64,000 bases of DNA, from positions 547,079-611,078 of the forward strand of contig NZ_MPIN01000001.1 in assembly GCF_001887355.1 (NCBI RefSeq), written 5' to 3'. Of the stretch, positions 53,462 to 61,546 are shown in pieces. Position 1 is the stretch's first letter. Each line of letters begins with the position of its first letter. Position numbers and translations under genes: made by a program. Below the pieces are notes generated by a model. That model made no database searches. It was not told the origin of the DNA and was given only the letters and a program-made list of their open reading frames with translations. The DNA is from Cystobacter ferrugineus (GTDB lineage Bacteria > Myxococcota > Myxococcia > Myxococcales > Myxococcaceae).

Positions 53462-54340
53462 TCATCCCGCGTGCAACGGAAAGAGCCGCACCAGCCAGTC
53501 CATGACAGCGGAAACGCGGGCACTGTGACGCAGGTCCTGGTGGGTGACAGCCCACAACTCGCGGGTGGGGAGCGCGGCGCGTGGGAGCACGGGGACGAGG
53601 CGCGGGTCACTCGCCGCGAGCAGCTCCGGGAACACGGCGAGCCCCTGGCCCGCGGCGCAGGCGGACATGAGCACGGTGGTGGCGCTGGAGCGCAGGACGA
53701 CGCGCGCGTCGGGGATGTGGCGGCGCAACCACTGTCCTGGCGGCGTGCCGTCCTGCGCCGACTCCGGACCCAGCCAGTCGTGCCGGGCCGCATCCTTCAT
53801 CCCGGAGGGCCGGCCCCGGCGGGCGAAGTAGGGCTCGCCGCCGTAGACACCGAAGGTGAAGGGCGCCAGCCGGCGCGCGATGAGGGACTGCTCGCGGGGG
53901 CGGAACAGGCGCAGGGCGACGTCCGCTTCGCGGCGGGACAGGTCCACGGCGAGGTTGTCGGCGCGCAGCTCCACCCGCAGCTCCGGGTGCACGAGCTGGA
54001 GCTCGGCCAGCCTGGGGGCGAGCACGTGTGTCGCCATTCCATCGCCCGCGGTGAGGCGCACCGGGCCCGACACGCGCCTGTCCGCGCCGGTCAGCGAGCG
54101 CTCCGAGGCGAGCACCTCGGCCTCCACCCGCTCGGCATGAGCGCGCAGCACCTGTCCACTCTCGCCGAGCACCAGCCCATCGGGCGTGCGCTGGAAGAGC
54201 TTCACTCCGAGCGCCTCCTCCAACGCGGCCAGCCTCCGGCCGATGGTGGTGGGCGCGACATGCAGCGAGCGCCCGGCCGCGGCATGTGTGCCATGACGGT
54301 GCACGGCGAGGAAGTAGCGCAGATCGTCCCACTGGAGCAT
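53462..54340 (-). CDS. LysR-family transcriptional regulator
   Basis: A 292-residue LysR protein. The DNA-binding helix-turn-helix is at residues 1-62 (WDDLRYFLAVHRHGTHAAAG, PTTIGRRLAALEEALGVKLF), with an effector domain from about residue 95 (VRLTAGDGMATHVLAPRLAE). It diverges from a dehydrogenase gene across a 75-bp gap that holds a perfect palindrome, so it very likely regulates that gene. The ATG at 54340 begins the conserved LQWDDLRYF; the longer frame upstream is antisense to the dehydrogenase. Confidence 0.86.
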   Translation of the reverse strand: MLQWDDLRYFLAVHRHGTHAAAGRSLHVAPTTIGRRLAALEEALGVKLFQRTPDGLVLGESGQVLRAHAERVEAEVLASERSLTGADRRVSGPVRLTAGDGMATHVLAPRLAELQLVHPELRVELRADNLAVDLSRREADVALRLFRPREQSLIARRLAPFTFGVYGGEPYFARRGRPSGMKDAARHDWLGPESAQDGTPPGQWLRRHIPDARVVLRSSATTVLMSACAAGQGLAVFPELLAASDPRLVPVLPRAALPTRELWAVTHQDLRHSARVSAVMDWLVRLFPLHAG

Positions 54341-54354
54341 GGCCGTGCATGATT

Positions 54355-54379
54355 GCACGTCGGACGTGCACGGACGTGC
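54355..54379. promoter_or_regulatory. Palindromic LysR operator with extra half site
   Basis: GCACGTC-G-GACGTGC (54355-54369) is a perfect 7-1-7 palindrome, and a third half site GACGTGC follows at 54373-54379. It is centred in the divergent lysR/dehydrogenase gap, where a LysR recognition and activation site is expected. Confidence 0.55.
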
Positions 54380-54415
54380 GTTTCCGCAGCCCCGGTCCGG
54401 GCGCATGTTCCGGGC

Positions 54416-55426
54416 ATGAAGACCTACGAACTGATTCGAGGAAGCGGTGTGGAGTCCCTGGTCCTGACGGAGCGGCCGGTGCCGGTGCCTGGGCCGCGCG
54501 AGCTGCTGTTGAAGCTGCGCGCCGTGTCGTTGAACTACCGGGACCTGGCCATCCTCCGGGGGACGTACGGCGACTACCCGCGCCCGCTGGTGCCTGTCTC
54601 GGACGGCGTGGGCGAGGTGGTGGCGGTGGGAGCGGAGGTGCGGCGCTTCAAGGTGGGGGATCGCGTCATCCCGGCGTATGTGCCGGACTGGGTTCGCGGT
54701 GGGCCCACGGAGGAGAACAGCCGCCGGCGGTTGGGCGGCCCGCTGGATGGACTGCTGCGCGAATACGCCTGCATCCACGAGGAGGCGGCGGTGGCCGCGC
54801 CAGCGCACCTGTCGGACGTGGAGGCGGCCACGCTTCCCATCGCCGGTGTCACCGCGTGGCATGCGCTCTTCACGGCGGGGCGCGTGGGGCCGGGAGACAC
54901 GGTGGTGGTGCAGGGGACGGGTGGGGTGTCGCTGTTCGCGCTCCAACTGGCGCGGATGGCGGGAGCCCGGGTGCTCGTCACTTCGCGGAGCCCGGCGAAG
55001 CTGGAGCGGGCGGTGGCGCTGGGGGCGGCGGCCGGCATCCACACGGGGGCGGAGCCGGAGTGGGACGCACGGGTGCTGGCACTGACGGAGGGGCGTGGGG
55101 CGGACCACGTGGTGGATGTCGTCGGAGGAGAGGGCGTCGGGCGCTCCATCGGGGCGGCACGGGTGGGCGGGACGGTGACGCTGGTGGGCTTCCTGGACAG
55201 CGCCACGGTGCGCTTCGACCTGACGCGCGCGCTGCGGCGCGTGGTGCGGTTGCAGGCGGTGTCGGTGGGCAGCCGGGAGGACCTGGAGGCACTGGGACGC
55301 GCGCTGGCGGTGCGGGGCGTGCGGCCGGTGGTGGACCGCACGTTCTCCTTCGCCGAGGCCCACGCGGCCTATGCGTACCTGGCCAGTGGGGCGCAATTCG
55401 GGAAGGTGGTCCTCACCCTGCCTTGA
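54416..55426 (+). CDS. NAD(P)-dependent MDR alcohol dehydrogenase/quinone reductase-like
   Basis: A 336-residue zinc-independent or single-domain-type MDR enzyme. The N-terminal GroES-like domain shows LKLRAVSLNYRDLAILRGTY and LVPVSDGVGEVVAVG. The nucleotide-binding domain has VVVQGTGGVSLFALQLARMAG. Catalytic zinc ligands (Cys/His of Zn-ADH) are absent at the usual positions: NYRD replaces the Cys site. It is a NAD(P)H oxidoreductase of unknown substrate, probably activated by the divergent LysR. Confidence 0.83.
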   Translation: MKTYELIRGSGVESLVLTERPVPVPGPRELLLKLRAVSLNYRDLAILRGTYGDYPRPLVPVSDGVGEVVAVGAEVRRFKVGDRVIPAYVPDWVRGGPTEENSRRRLGGPLDGLLREYACIHEEAAVAAPAHLSDVEAATLPIAGVTAWHALFTAGRVGPGDTVVVQGTGGVSLFALQLARMAGARVLVTSRSPAKLERAVALGAAAGIHTGAEPEWDARVLALTEGRGADHVVDVVGGEGVGRSIGAARVGGTVTLVGFLDSATVRFDLTRALRRVVRLQAVSVGSREDLEALGRALAVRGVRPVVDRTFSFAEAHAAYAYLASGAQFGKVVLTLP

Positions 55427-55549
55427 ACCGAGCGAGGCCCAGAGGCAGAAGCGGTGTCCCCTGCTTTGACTCCTTCTCGGGTCAGCCGCCCTCTGTAATC
55501 TTCGGGTTTGGGCTTCCAACTCCGGTGGTCCACCCGGAGAGGTGCGGCG

Positions 55550-56033
55550 ATGTGGAAATATTCCAACAATTCGCTTCCCGTGGACACTCGCCGGCCCTTG
55601 CGCGTGGGAGCACTGGCCCTGGCGACGCTGATGCTGGTGACCGCGTGTGCCACGGGGACCCCGATGCGTGGAGGCTTGACGGCGTATCACCACCGATCGC
55701 CTACGCCCCGGGATTCTTCCGAGCAGTGGGTACCGGAAACGGAAGCCAACGACGAAGACACGCAAGGCATGGGCGAGGGTGAAGCCGTCCTATTCAACCT
55801 GCCCACGGACTTCGCGCCTGTTCAGGTTGGTGACTCCGAGTTTACGGCCGCCCTGACAACATTTTGGCTCCAAGTCCCGCCGCGGGTGTCCACCTCATGC
55901 CCCCCGATATATGTCGGCCGGAAGCTGGCGCTGGCATCCGCGCATGGGGATTCTCCTGCCCAAGCCCTTCCGCACAAGCGCGGTGACGGTTTGACGGGGC
56001 CGCGGTGTTCCATGGGGAGGAGGAACTGCACCC
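55550..56033 (+). pseudogene. 5' remnant of a Sit-type polymorphic toxin lipoprotein
   Basis: The frame starts with GGAGAGG and ATG 55550. A lipoprotein signal (VGALALATLMLVTACATG) is followed by QGMGEGEAVLFNLPTDFAPV, EFTAALTTFWLQVPPRVSTS and GRKLALAS, which match the N-terminal part of myxobacterial SitA-like toxin lipoproteins as I remember them. Homology stops near 55940. The frame then runs on to 56173 with unrelated residues and overlaps the start of the next gene. Intact members are over 400 residues long and end in a variable toxin domain, which is missing here. Family assignment is from recollection. Confidence 0.5.
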
Positions 56034-56660
56034 ATGGATTTTCAGTTACCCGTCACCCAGGCTGGAACGCCCCTGCATCTCGGGCCCATCCTGTCTCGCC
56101 CATCCGTGCGGCTGGCGCTCGCCGCCGTGATATCTGCTGCCGCTCTTCTCTCTTCCCCGGCCCGCGCCGATGAATCGCCGACGCGCCTTCCGCTGACCGT
56201 GGCGTACTTTGGAGAGACGCTCGTTCATCCGGGACTTACCGTTGGGACGGAGCTGAGCCTGGTCCGTGGTGGCAGCGGTGCCATCGTTCTGACGGGCAAT
56301 CTGGGCGGCTACGTCCACCCGCGCAACCACGTGGGGCTCTTCGCCTCCGCCGAGGTAGGCGGACGCCTCACGGCTTCCTTTGGCCTGTATGGAGAGCTGC
56401 TCGCCGGTGCTGGTTACCTGCACTCCTTCCTGCAAGGCCCGGCCTATGTGGTCTCTCCGGACGGCGCCGTGCAGCCGGCCGCGGATGCTGGCAGGCCTGC
56501 CCTCATGCCCACCGCCAGCCTGGGCCTGGGCTGGGACCTGCAACGCAATGGCGTGGCCCCGCTTGCCCTCTTCACCCGCGTGACGCTCTTCGGTCAATTC
56601 CCCTTCAACCAGCGGCTGTTGCCCCATGCGGCCGTGCAACTCGGAGTCCGCTTCCAATGA
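56034..56660 (+). CDS. Outer-membrane beta-barrel-like exported protein
   Basis: A 208-residue protein with a signal sequence (LALAAVISAAALLSSPARAD). The mature part has regular strand-like stretches ending in aromatic residues (LPLTVAYFGETLVHPGLTVG, GYVHPRNHVGLFASAEVGGR, QLGVRFQ with terminal Phe-Gln), as in small outer-membrane barrels. AGGAGGA lies about 9 nt before ATG 56034. It overlaps the hydrolase lipoprotein gene by 4 bp (ATGA), so both are made together, suggesting a secreted enzyme and barrel pair. Confidence 0.7.
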   Translation: MDFQLPVTQAGTPLHLGPILSRPSVRLALAAVISAAALLSSPARADESPTRLPLTVAYFGETLVHPGLTVGTELSLVRGGSGAIVLTGNLGGYVHPRNHVGLFASAEVGGRLTASFGLYGELLAGAGYLHSFLQGPAYVVSPDGAVQPAADAGRPALMPTASLGLGWDLQRNGVAPLALFTRVTLFGQFPFNQRLLPHAAVQLGVRFQ

Positions 56661-57682
56661 GAACCCTCGCGACCGTCGCCCTGTTGCTCGCCGCGCTCCT
56701 GACTGGCTGCGGCCGGTTCCAGACCGAGGGCGATTTCTTCTTCGTGCGCAGTGCCGGCGCGGACCTGCCGGTGTGGGTGCGTGGCAACACGGACTCCGGT
56801 GTCTTCATGGTGGTGCTCGCCGGAGGCCCCGGCGATTCAGGCATGTCCTATGTGTCGCCCGTCACGGAGTCCCTCGAGGAGAAGTACGCCGTCGTCTATT
56901 GGGACCAGCGCGCCGCCGGGGTGGCCCAGGGCAACCCCACACCCGAGACGATCTCGCTCGAGCAGTTCGTCGCGGACACCCACGCCGTCATCAGCACGCT
57001 TCGCCAGCGCCATGATGTCCAGAAGCTCTTCCTCTTCGGCCCGAGCTGGGGAGGCACCCTGGGGACCGCCTACCTCCTCGAGCACCAGGAGGGCGTGGCC
57101 GGATGGATCGACCTGGATGGCAGCCACGACTGGCAGAAGAACTGGGACTTCGCGCTCGACTACGTGAAGGTCCACGCCGAGCGGAAGCTGGCCGCGGGCG
57201 AGGAGGTGGACACGTGGCGCGGCGTTCCCGAGTGGGCCGAGTCGATGAAGGGGACTCGGATGATCAGCGACAACCTCTGGAAATGGCAGAGCCTGTGCAC
57301 CAAGGCGGGGGGCTACTTCCATGATCCGTCGAATTCGCCCGGCGCTGGCACGGATCTGCTGCTCTTCTCGCCCTTCTCGTTGGGGGCCCAGCTCGCGAAC
57401 GACGGGATCGTCCTCGATAAGCTCCTCTCCGACGACGCCTTCTACGACGCGCTGCAGATGTCCCCGAAGCTCTCGCGCATCACCATCCCCTCACTCGTGC
57501 TGTGGGGGCGGCACGACGGCGCGGTCCCGGTCGCCATGGCGCACGACGCCTATGACAACCTGGGTACACCTCCCGAGCACAAGTTCCTCGTCATCTTCGA
57601 GAAGTCCGCGCACATGCCACCCTTCGAGGAGCCCGAGGCCTTCCTCACCGCGGTGACTCAGTTCATCGAGAAGTACCGCTGA
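56657..57682 (+). CDS. Lipoprotein alpha/beta hydrolase (proline-iminopeptidase-like)
   Basis: A 341-residue lipoprotein with lipobox LLTGC (Cys18). The oxyanion region is VVLAGGPGDSGMSYV, WDQRAAGVAQGN follows as in S33 peptidases, the nucleophile is Ser130 in FGPSWGGTLG, the acid Asp is in LWGRHDGAVPV, and the final His is in EKSAHMPPFEEPEAF. It belongs to the proline iminopeptidase/S33 branch. The start overlaps the barrel gene by 4 bp. It is anchored on the periplasmic side of a membrane. Confidence 0.84.
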   Translation: MRTLATVALLLAALLTGCGRFQTEGDFFFVRSAGADLPVWVRGNTDSGVFMVVLAGGPGDSGMSYVSPVTESLEEKYAVVYWDQRAAGVAQGNPTPETISLEQFVADTHAVISTLRQRHDVQKLFLFGPSWGGTLGTAYLLEHQEGVAGWIDLDGSHDWQKNWDFALDYVKVHAERKLAAGEEVDTWRGVPEWAESMKGTRMISDNLWKWQSLCTKAGGYFHDPSNSPGAGTDLLLFSPFSLGAQLANDGIVLDKLLSDDAFYDALQMSPKLSRITIPSLVLWGRHDGAVPVAMAHDAYDNLGTPPEHKFLVIFEKSAHMPPFEEPEAFLTAVTQFIEKYR

Positions 57683-57709
57683 GCCAGCGCGGCTGGCGAT
57701 CACCCCGAT

Positions 57710-58675
57710 CTACTGAGCCTGCAGCAGCCGTTCACGGACCCGAGCGTCGTCGAGCAGCGCGGCGAACGGTGCCTGCTTCAACAGCAGGTGCAGCCAACCC
57801 GGGTTGAGCGTCCGCAACCGTTCCAGACGCTCGGCGGCCAGCACGGGCTGCTGCTGGTCCATCGCCAGTCGCGCGGCCCGGACCCACATGCGGTCCCACT
57901 CGGCACCCAGCGCCAGCGCCCGGTCGCAGGCGCCCCGCGCCCGCTCGGCATGGCCGGTGCGCTGCAACCGCTCGGCCCGCGACATCCAGCCGCGGGCCTG
58001 CTGCATGTCGTGAAGGCGTCGCAGTTGGCGCACCGCGTCCGGCGCGGCGTCCACGCGCAGGTCGGTGTCCTGCCACCCGCCCTCGATCGTGCTCACCTTC
58101 AGCGCCGCCGACCATTGGCCGGTGGCCTGACCGCCGGCGGCCTGCCCCGCTTCCAGCGCGGCCAACAGGCGTTCGGCGAGCGGTCCCTGGCTGTGCTCGA
58201 ACCGTTCGCGCATGGCCGCCAGCACTTGGGGGCCGGCCAGACCGTTGCCCTGCAGGCTCATCGCGCCCGTGCCCAGGGCGCCGGCCCAGTCCGCACGGGC
58301 GGCGTTCCGCCCGGTGTGCTGGGCCTGCCGCCCCCGGGCGTCCACCAGCCCGATCTGGCGATCATCGATGCTGCCCCCCTCGAAACCGCCGTCTTCGGCC
58401 AGCAGCCGTTGCAGTACCTTCGCGGGACCGAGGCCAGCCGACAGCAGAGCCAGGGCGCGCGGACCGTGGCCGGGGTGGGTCTCGAACTGGCTCGCCACCG
58501 CGCCCACGCGCGCCCGCGCCCAAGCCACCCGGCTGCCGCCGACCGCGAGGTTGTGGGTCGCCACGGCAACACCGCAGTTTCCCTCTCCATCGCAGGCGGC
58601 GATGGAGAAGGTGGCTTGTGCCGGAACCGGAAACAGCCCGAAGGCCAAAACGAACACGAGGGCGATCACACGCAT
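57710..58675 (-). CDS. DUF1028 family exported protein
   Basis: A 321-residue exported protein. The signal peptide MRVIALVFVLAFGLFPVPAQ ends before TFSIAACDGEGNCGVAVATHNLAVGG, the defining start of DUF1028, an Ntn-hydrolase-like fold of unknown substrate. ALALLSAGLGPAKVLQRLLAEDG and the central IDDRQIGLVDARGR are also typical. A helical C-terminal extension (residues 230-320) resembles TPR-like helices. The ATG at 58675 begins the signal peptide. It is convergent with the hydrolase lipoprotein. Confidence 0.85.
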   Translation of the reverse strand: MRVIALVFVLAFGLFPVPAQATFSIAACDGEGNCGVAVATHNLAVGGSRVAWARARVGAVASQFETHPGHGPRALALLSAGLGPAKVLQRLLAEDGGFEGGSIDDRQIGLVDARGRQAQHTGRNAARADWAGALGTGAMSLQGNGLAGPQVLAAMRERFEHSQGPLAERLLAALEAGQAAGGQATGQWSAALKVSTIEGGWQDTDLRVDAAPDAVRQLRRLHDMQQARGWMSRAERLQRTGHAERARGACDRALALGAEWDRMWVRAARLAMDQQQPVLAAERLERLRTLNPGWLHLLLKQAPFAALLDDARVRERLLQAQ

Positions 58676-58864
58676 GGCACCGACCACCGTAGCAGGGACA
58701 TTCCAATGGGAGGCCCTGTGCGTCAGAAAGGTTTGAATCTCGCCCGGCCGGTGGCGGTCGCCCCACGGTGGGTGCCAGGCCAGACGGCGCGGTGACGGGC
58801 AGGCCTCCTCCTCGTAGCGCCGGGGCGGTTCCGGCGCGTAGGCTCCCCGGGAGGAGGTGGCCGG

Positions 58865-59704
58865 TTGCGTATCCGAGTCGCGATGTGGTCCTCGATGTGG
58901 TTCCTGGCCTTCACGGGCGCGTGCGCGCACGGTGGGGCGGGCCGGGAGCGTGTGACGGCGGCCACTGGCTGCGCGGCCTCGGGCGCCCTGTGCTGGGACT
59001 TCGAGGAGGGCACGCTGCCGGCCGGCTGGACGCCGTACCGGGATGAGTTCAGCGGGCAGTTGCTCGTGGACGACTCGCGGGCGCGCCGGGGCCGGTACGC
59101 GCTGCATGCGAGCCAGCTTGTCGGCGGGAAGGAGGGCTCGCAGGGGGGGCCCAAGAAGACGGTGCGCTTCAACCTGCCCGCGGGCTTCGGGCCCGTGCTG
59201 TGGGGCCGCGTCTGGGTCTACGCGACGCCCGCGCGGCCGGTGTCTCATGCGGGCCTCTTCAACGCGCGGTATCCCCGGCCGGGGAGCAGCGAGCGCGCCT
59301 TCGAGACGCTCGACTGGTACGAGGTGGCCACGTTCCAGCAGAAGTACATGGCCATCTGGCACCCGCCCGAGCCGCCGGGCTTCCCGGAGTGGGTGCAGGT
59401 GTCGGGCACGCCGCTCGTGCTGGATGCGTGGGCCTGCCTGGAATGGCAGTTCGATGGGGCCAACGGAGACAATCCGGAGGCGGCGGAGCCGCGTGTCTGG
59501 CTGGACGGCGTGGAGCTGGAGTGGCCCGAGCGCTTCGTCTTCTCCGACCCTCCCGCGACGGCGCCGGTGGTGCGGGAGAAGGCGACCGACTTCACGGTGG
59601 TGGAGACAGGCGTCTTCCTCTACCAGGGCCTGTCGGTTCCCACGGACTGGTGGCTGGATGACCTGGCCATTGGCAGACAGCGCATCGGTTGTGGAGAAGG
59701 CTGA
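58865..59704 (+). CDS. Exported lectin- or polysaccharide-lyase-like jelly-roll protein
   Basis: About 279 residues with a signal-like N-terminus (MWSSMWFLAFTGACAHGGAG), possibly a lipoprotein with Cys20. The mature part begins CWDFEEGTLPAGWTPYRDEF, has ARRGRYALHASQL and RVWVYATP, and ends DWWLDDLAIGRQRIGC. This is a concanavalin-like jelly roll, as in some polysaccharide lyases and Cip1-type proteins. The start TTG at 58865 has GGAGGAGG 7 nt upstream. The 59708 gene follows at once. Confidence 0.68.
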   Translation: MRIRVAMWSSMWFLAFTGACAHGGAGRERVTAATGCAASGALCWDFEEGTLPAGWTPYRDEFSGQLLVDDSRARRGRYALHASQLVGGKEGSQGGPKKTVRFNLPAGFGPVLWGRVWVYATPARPVSHAGLFNARYPRPGSSERAFETLDWYEVATFQQKYMAIWHPPEPPGFPEWVQVSGTPLVLDAWACLEWQFDGANGDNPEAAEPRVWLDGVELEWPERFVFSDPPATAPVVREKATDFTVVETGVFLYQGLSVPTDWWLDDLAIGRQRIGCGEG

Positions 59705-59707
59705 GAC

Positions 59708-60056
59708 GTGAGCCGTCCGTCACCGGATTCCCTCACGAGCTTCCGGGAACTCCATGAACTGCTGATGGACTACGAAGGCCCCAGCCTGTTCGAGGACGTG
59801 CTGCGGCCGATGATTCCCGCCGCGCGGGTGTTGCTCGAGCCGCTGCGGCGCTACCGGAGCAGGCGGGCCGTGCTCGGCCTGGGGTCCAGGGACTCGCGCG
59901 TGCGCCGGGTGGGGCCATCCAGGACATGGCTCGCCGCCGCTGGGGTTGCCGTGCTCGTGGTGGGCCTCGGTGTCTGGAGGACTCGTATCGGCGTACGTGA
60001 GAAGTGGACGCGCCAGTACCCCGCAGGCGCGCTTCTTCGACGTCATCGACGCCTTG
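59708..60056 (+). pseudogene. Membrane protein gene disrupted at its 3' end
   Basis: The frame starts at GTG 59708, 3 bp after the previous stop, and reads MSRPSPDSLTSFRELHELLM, VLRPMIPAARVLLEPLRRYR, then a transmembrane span WLAAAGVAVLVVGLGVW. After about 60000 a different frame looks coding (ASTPQARFFDVIDALSRTP), indicating a frame change, and both frames then run antisense into the well-supported gene ending at 60057. The 3' part was probably lost when the downstream cassette moved in. The true end is not visible. Confidence 0.45.
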
Positions 60057-60866
60057 TCACGCACTCCCCTGCGGTGCATCGGGTGGCAGCTCGTATCCCT
60101 TGGCCATGGAAAGGGGGTAGAGGGCGCGGTGGCCGATGTTGGGATGATACACCGCGAGGTAGGGCTCACCTGCGATGGACACCCACGCCCATCTGGCTGG
60201 CTCGGGTTGTGCCGTCAGCCAGGCCTCTGCTTCCTCAAGGCTGGCGAAAGACGCGGCGGCGACGGGAGGCTCCTCTTGTGCGAGTTCCGCGAGGTAGTAC
60301 TCGAGACCGCGGTTGCGCAGCAGGCGGCGGACGTTCGTTTCACGGTCATGGAACACATCGTGATAGCCGTTCGCGATCAGCACGTTGGCGAAATCGGGAG
60401 GATTGGGGTGATTTCCAAGCCAGGCTTCCGCCTCCTCTTTCGTATCGAAAGAGGCAATAGCATAAGGAGGTGCACCCGCCTCGACGTGCTCGAGGTACTC
60501 CCCGAAAGCGCTGGTCTGACCGGTCAAGGCGATGAAGTGGAATGCATCGAGAAAGACCTGGAGACGCTTCTTCTCCTCGGAGGAACCGGCCTCGTCGCGA
60601 AGCTTCGTGAAGAAGCCAGCCGCTCCGTCCATGCGCTCCTCGAGACTCGCGGAGTCATCTGGAGGCGGGCCGACGGTCGCGGCAGGGTGGGCATCAGACG
60701 AGAGGGCTTCGCGGAAGTCTGAGAATTGATACCGCTGTCCCGTAGCGAAAACGAAGTGGATGGCATCTCGCGCGAGCCCCAGAAGGCGCGCCTGTTCGGG
60801 TGACTCATCGCTCCAGAGCTTCCCAATCACCTCGTGTGAATCGGAAAGAAGGGTGGAGGACGTCAT
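60057..60866 (-). CDS. Cassette protein B, copy 2: duplicated helical and EEAEAWL modules
   Basis: A 269-residue cytosolic protein with no signal. It is built of two helical modules (LARDAIHFVFATGQRYQFSD near 31 and FLDAFHFIALTGQTSAFGEY near 105) followed by two alpha/beta modules, each marked by EEAEAWL (144-150 and 211-217) and a strand ending in NGYHDVFHD or GEPYLAVYHP. Copy 1 is at 61544-62389 with the same layout. The ATG overlaps the stop of the preceding membrane protein by 4 bp. It might be an immunity or partner protein of that membrane protein. I recognise no named family. Confidence 0.72.
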   Translation of the reverse strand: MTSSTLLSDSHEVIGKLWSDESPEQARLLGLARDAIHFVFATGQRYQFSDFREALSSDAHPAATVGPPPDDSASLEERMDGAAGFFTKLRDEAGSSEEKKRLQVFLDAFHFIALTGQTSAFGEYLEHVEAGAPPYAIASFDTKEEAEAWLGNHPNPPDFANVLIANGYHDVFHDRETNVRRLLRNRGLEYYLAELAQEEPPVAAASFASLEEAEAWLTAQPEPARWAWVSIAGEPYLAVYHPNIGHRALYPLSMAKGYELPPDAPQGSA

Positions 60867-61222
60867 GGCTGCACCGCCGCGATTTGAGGTTCGGAAGGAG
60901 CATCAGACGACACGAGCAGGACTGCTGGAACGAGGACCAGAGCGGTTCCTCCGCTTCCCACGACAACCGCGACGAACACCACCCCGGCAATGACGACCAC
61001 GGTACCAGCCAAGAGTTCTTCGTGGTGCTGCTTCAACCAATCGACGGCTTTGTCCGTAGCTGGAAATTTCAGGGTTTCGGCCAGTTCGCGGAGCCGACAA
61101 CAGTCATTGTAAGCGGGCCTGCACCTGTCGCGACATATCGCATCTTTCGAGCCCCGACTCGCGTGGCTCCAATTCCGGCCCCTGAGCGACTTCATGCAAA
61201 TGTCCTTGCAGGTACAATCCAT
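60863..61222 (-). CDS. Cassette protein A, copy 2: shortened Cys-rich membrane protein
   Basis: A 119-residue protein, shorter than its paralog at 62386-63084. The Cys-rich part (MDCTCKDICMKSLRG, AICRDRCRPAYNDCCRL) is followed by AVDWLKQHHEELLAGTVVVI and a hydrophobic hairpin (GVVFVAVVVGSGGTALVLVP). The lipoprotein signal and about 110 N-terminal residues of copy 1 have no equivalent. A stop 7 nt upstream of the ATG closes the frame, and no ribosome binding site is visible. It is probably a 5'-truncated copy. Its stop overlaps the next start by 4 bp. Confidence 0.55.
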   Translation of the reverse strand: MDCTCKDICMKSLRGRNWSHASRGSKDAICRDRCRPAYNDCCRLRELAETLKFPATDKAVDWLKQHHEELLAGTVVVIAGVVFVAVVVGSGGTALVLVPAVLLVSSDAPSEPQIAAVQP

Positions 61223-61385
61223 TCGCCTTCACCTTGGAGCAGGAGGACGGTGCCACCCGTCCCAATTTGTTTGGGCTCGTGCCACGCGCTCAGTCCAGTG
61301 CCTCTCGTGTCTCCTCGGCCCGTGGGCGGGCACCCTACCTCGTCCGTAGGTTCAGGTGGGATAGCTTCTTTCGTGGGACTTTGAA

Positions 61386-61546
61386 TCAAGCCTGGGCCTC
61401 GGTGATGGCACGGACGGCGCGCCGCACGAGGTACGCCGACGCGGGCTCGAACACATCGCCCCGATGGAGACGCCCGGAGAGCGCGTCCTCGAGCAGGCCC
61501 AGCCGCGCGGCGACCGTGGGCGCCTCGGTGAGGATGCGTGGGGCTA
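61386..61546 (-). pseudogene. Orphan C-terminal coding fragment, about 53 residues
   Basis: A frame with strong coding character reads RILTEAPTVAARLGLLEDAL, SGRLHRGDVFEPASAYLVRR, AVRAITEAQA and stops at 61386. It has no start and its upstream side merges with the end of the copy-1 B gene in another frame. It is the tail of some lost gene, caught between the two cassettes. The family is not recognised. Confidence 0.4.
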
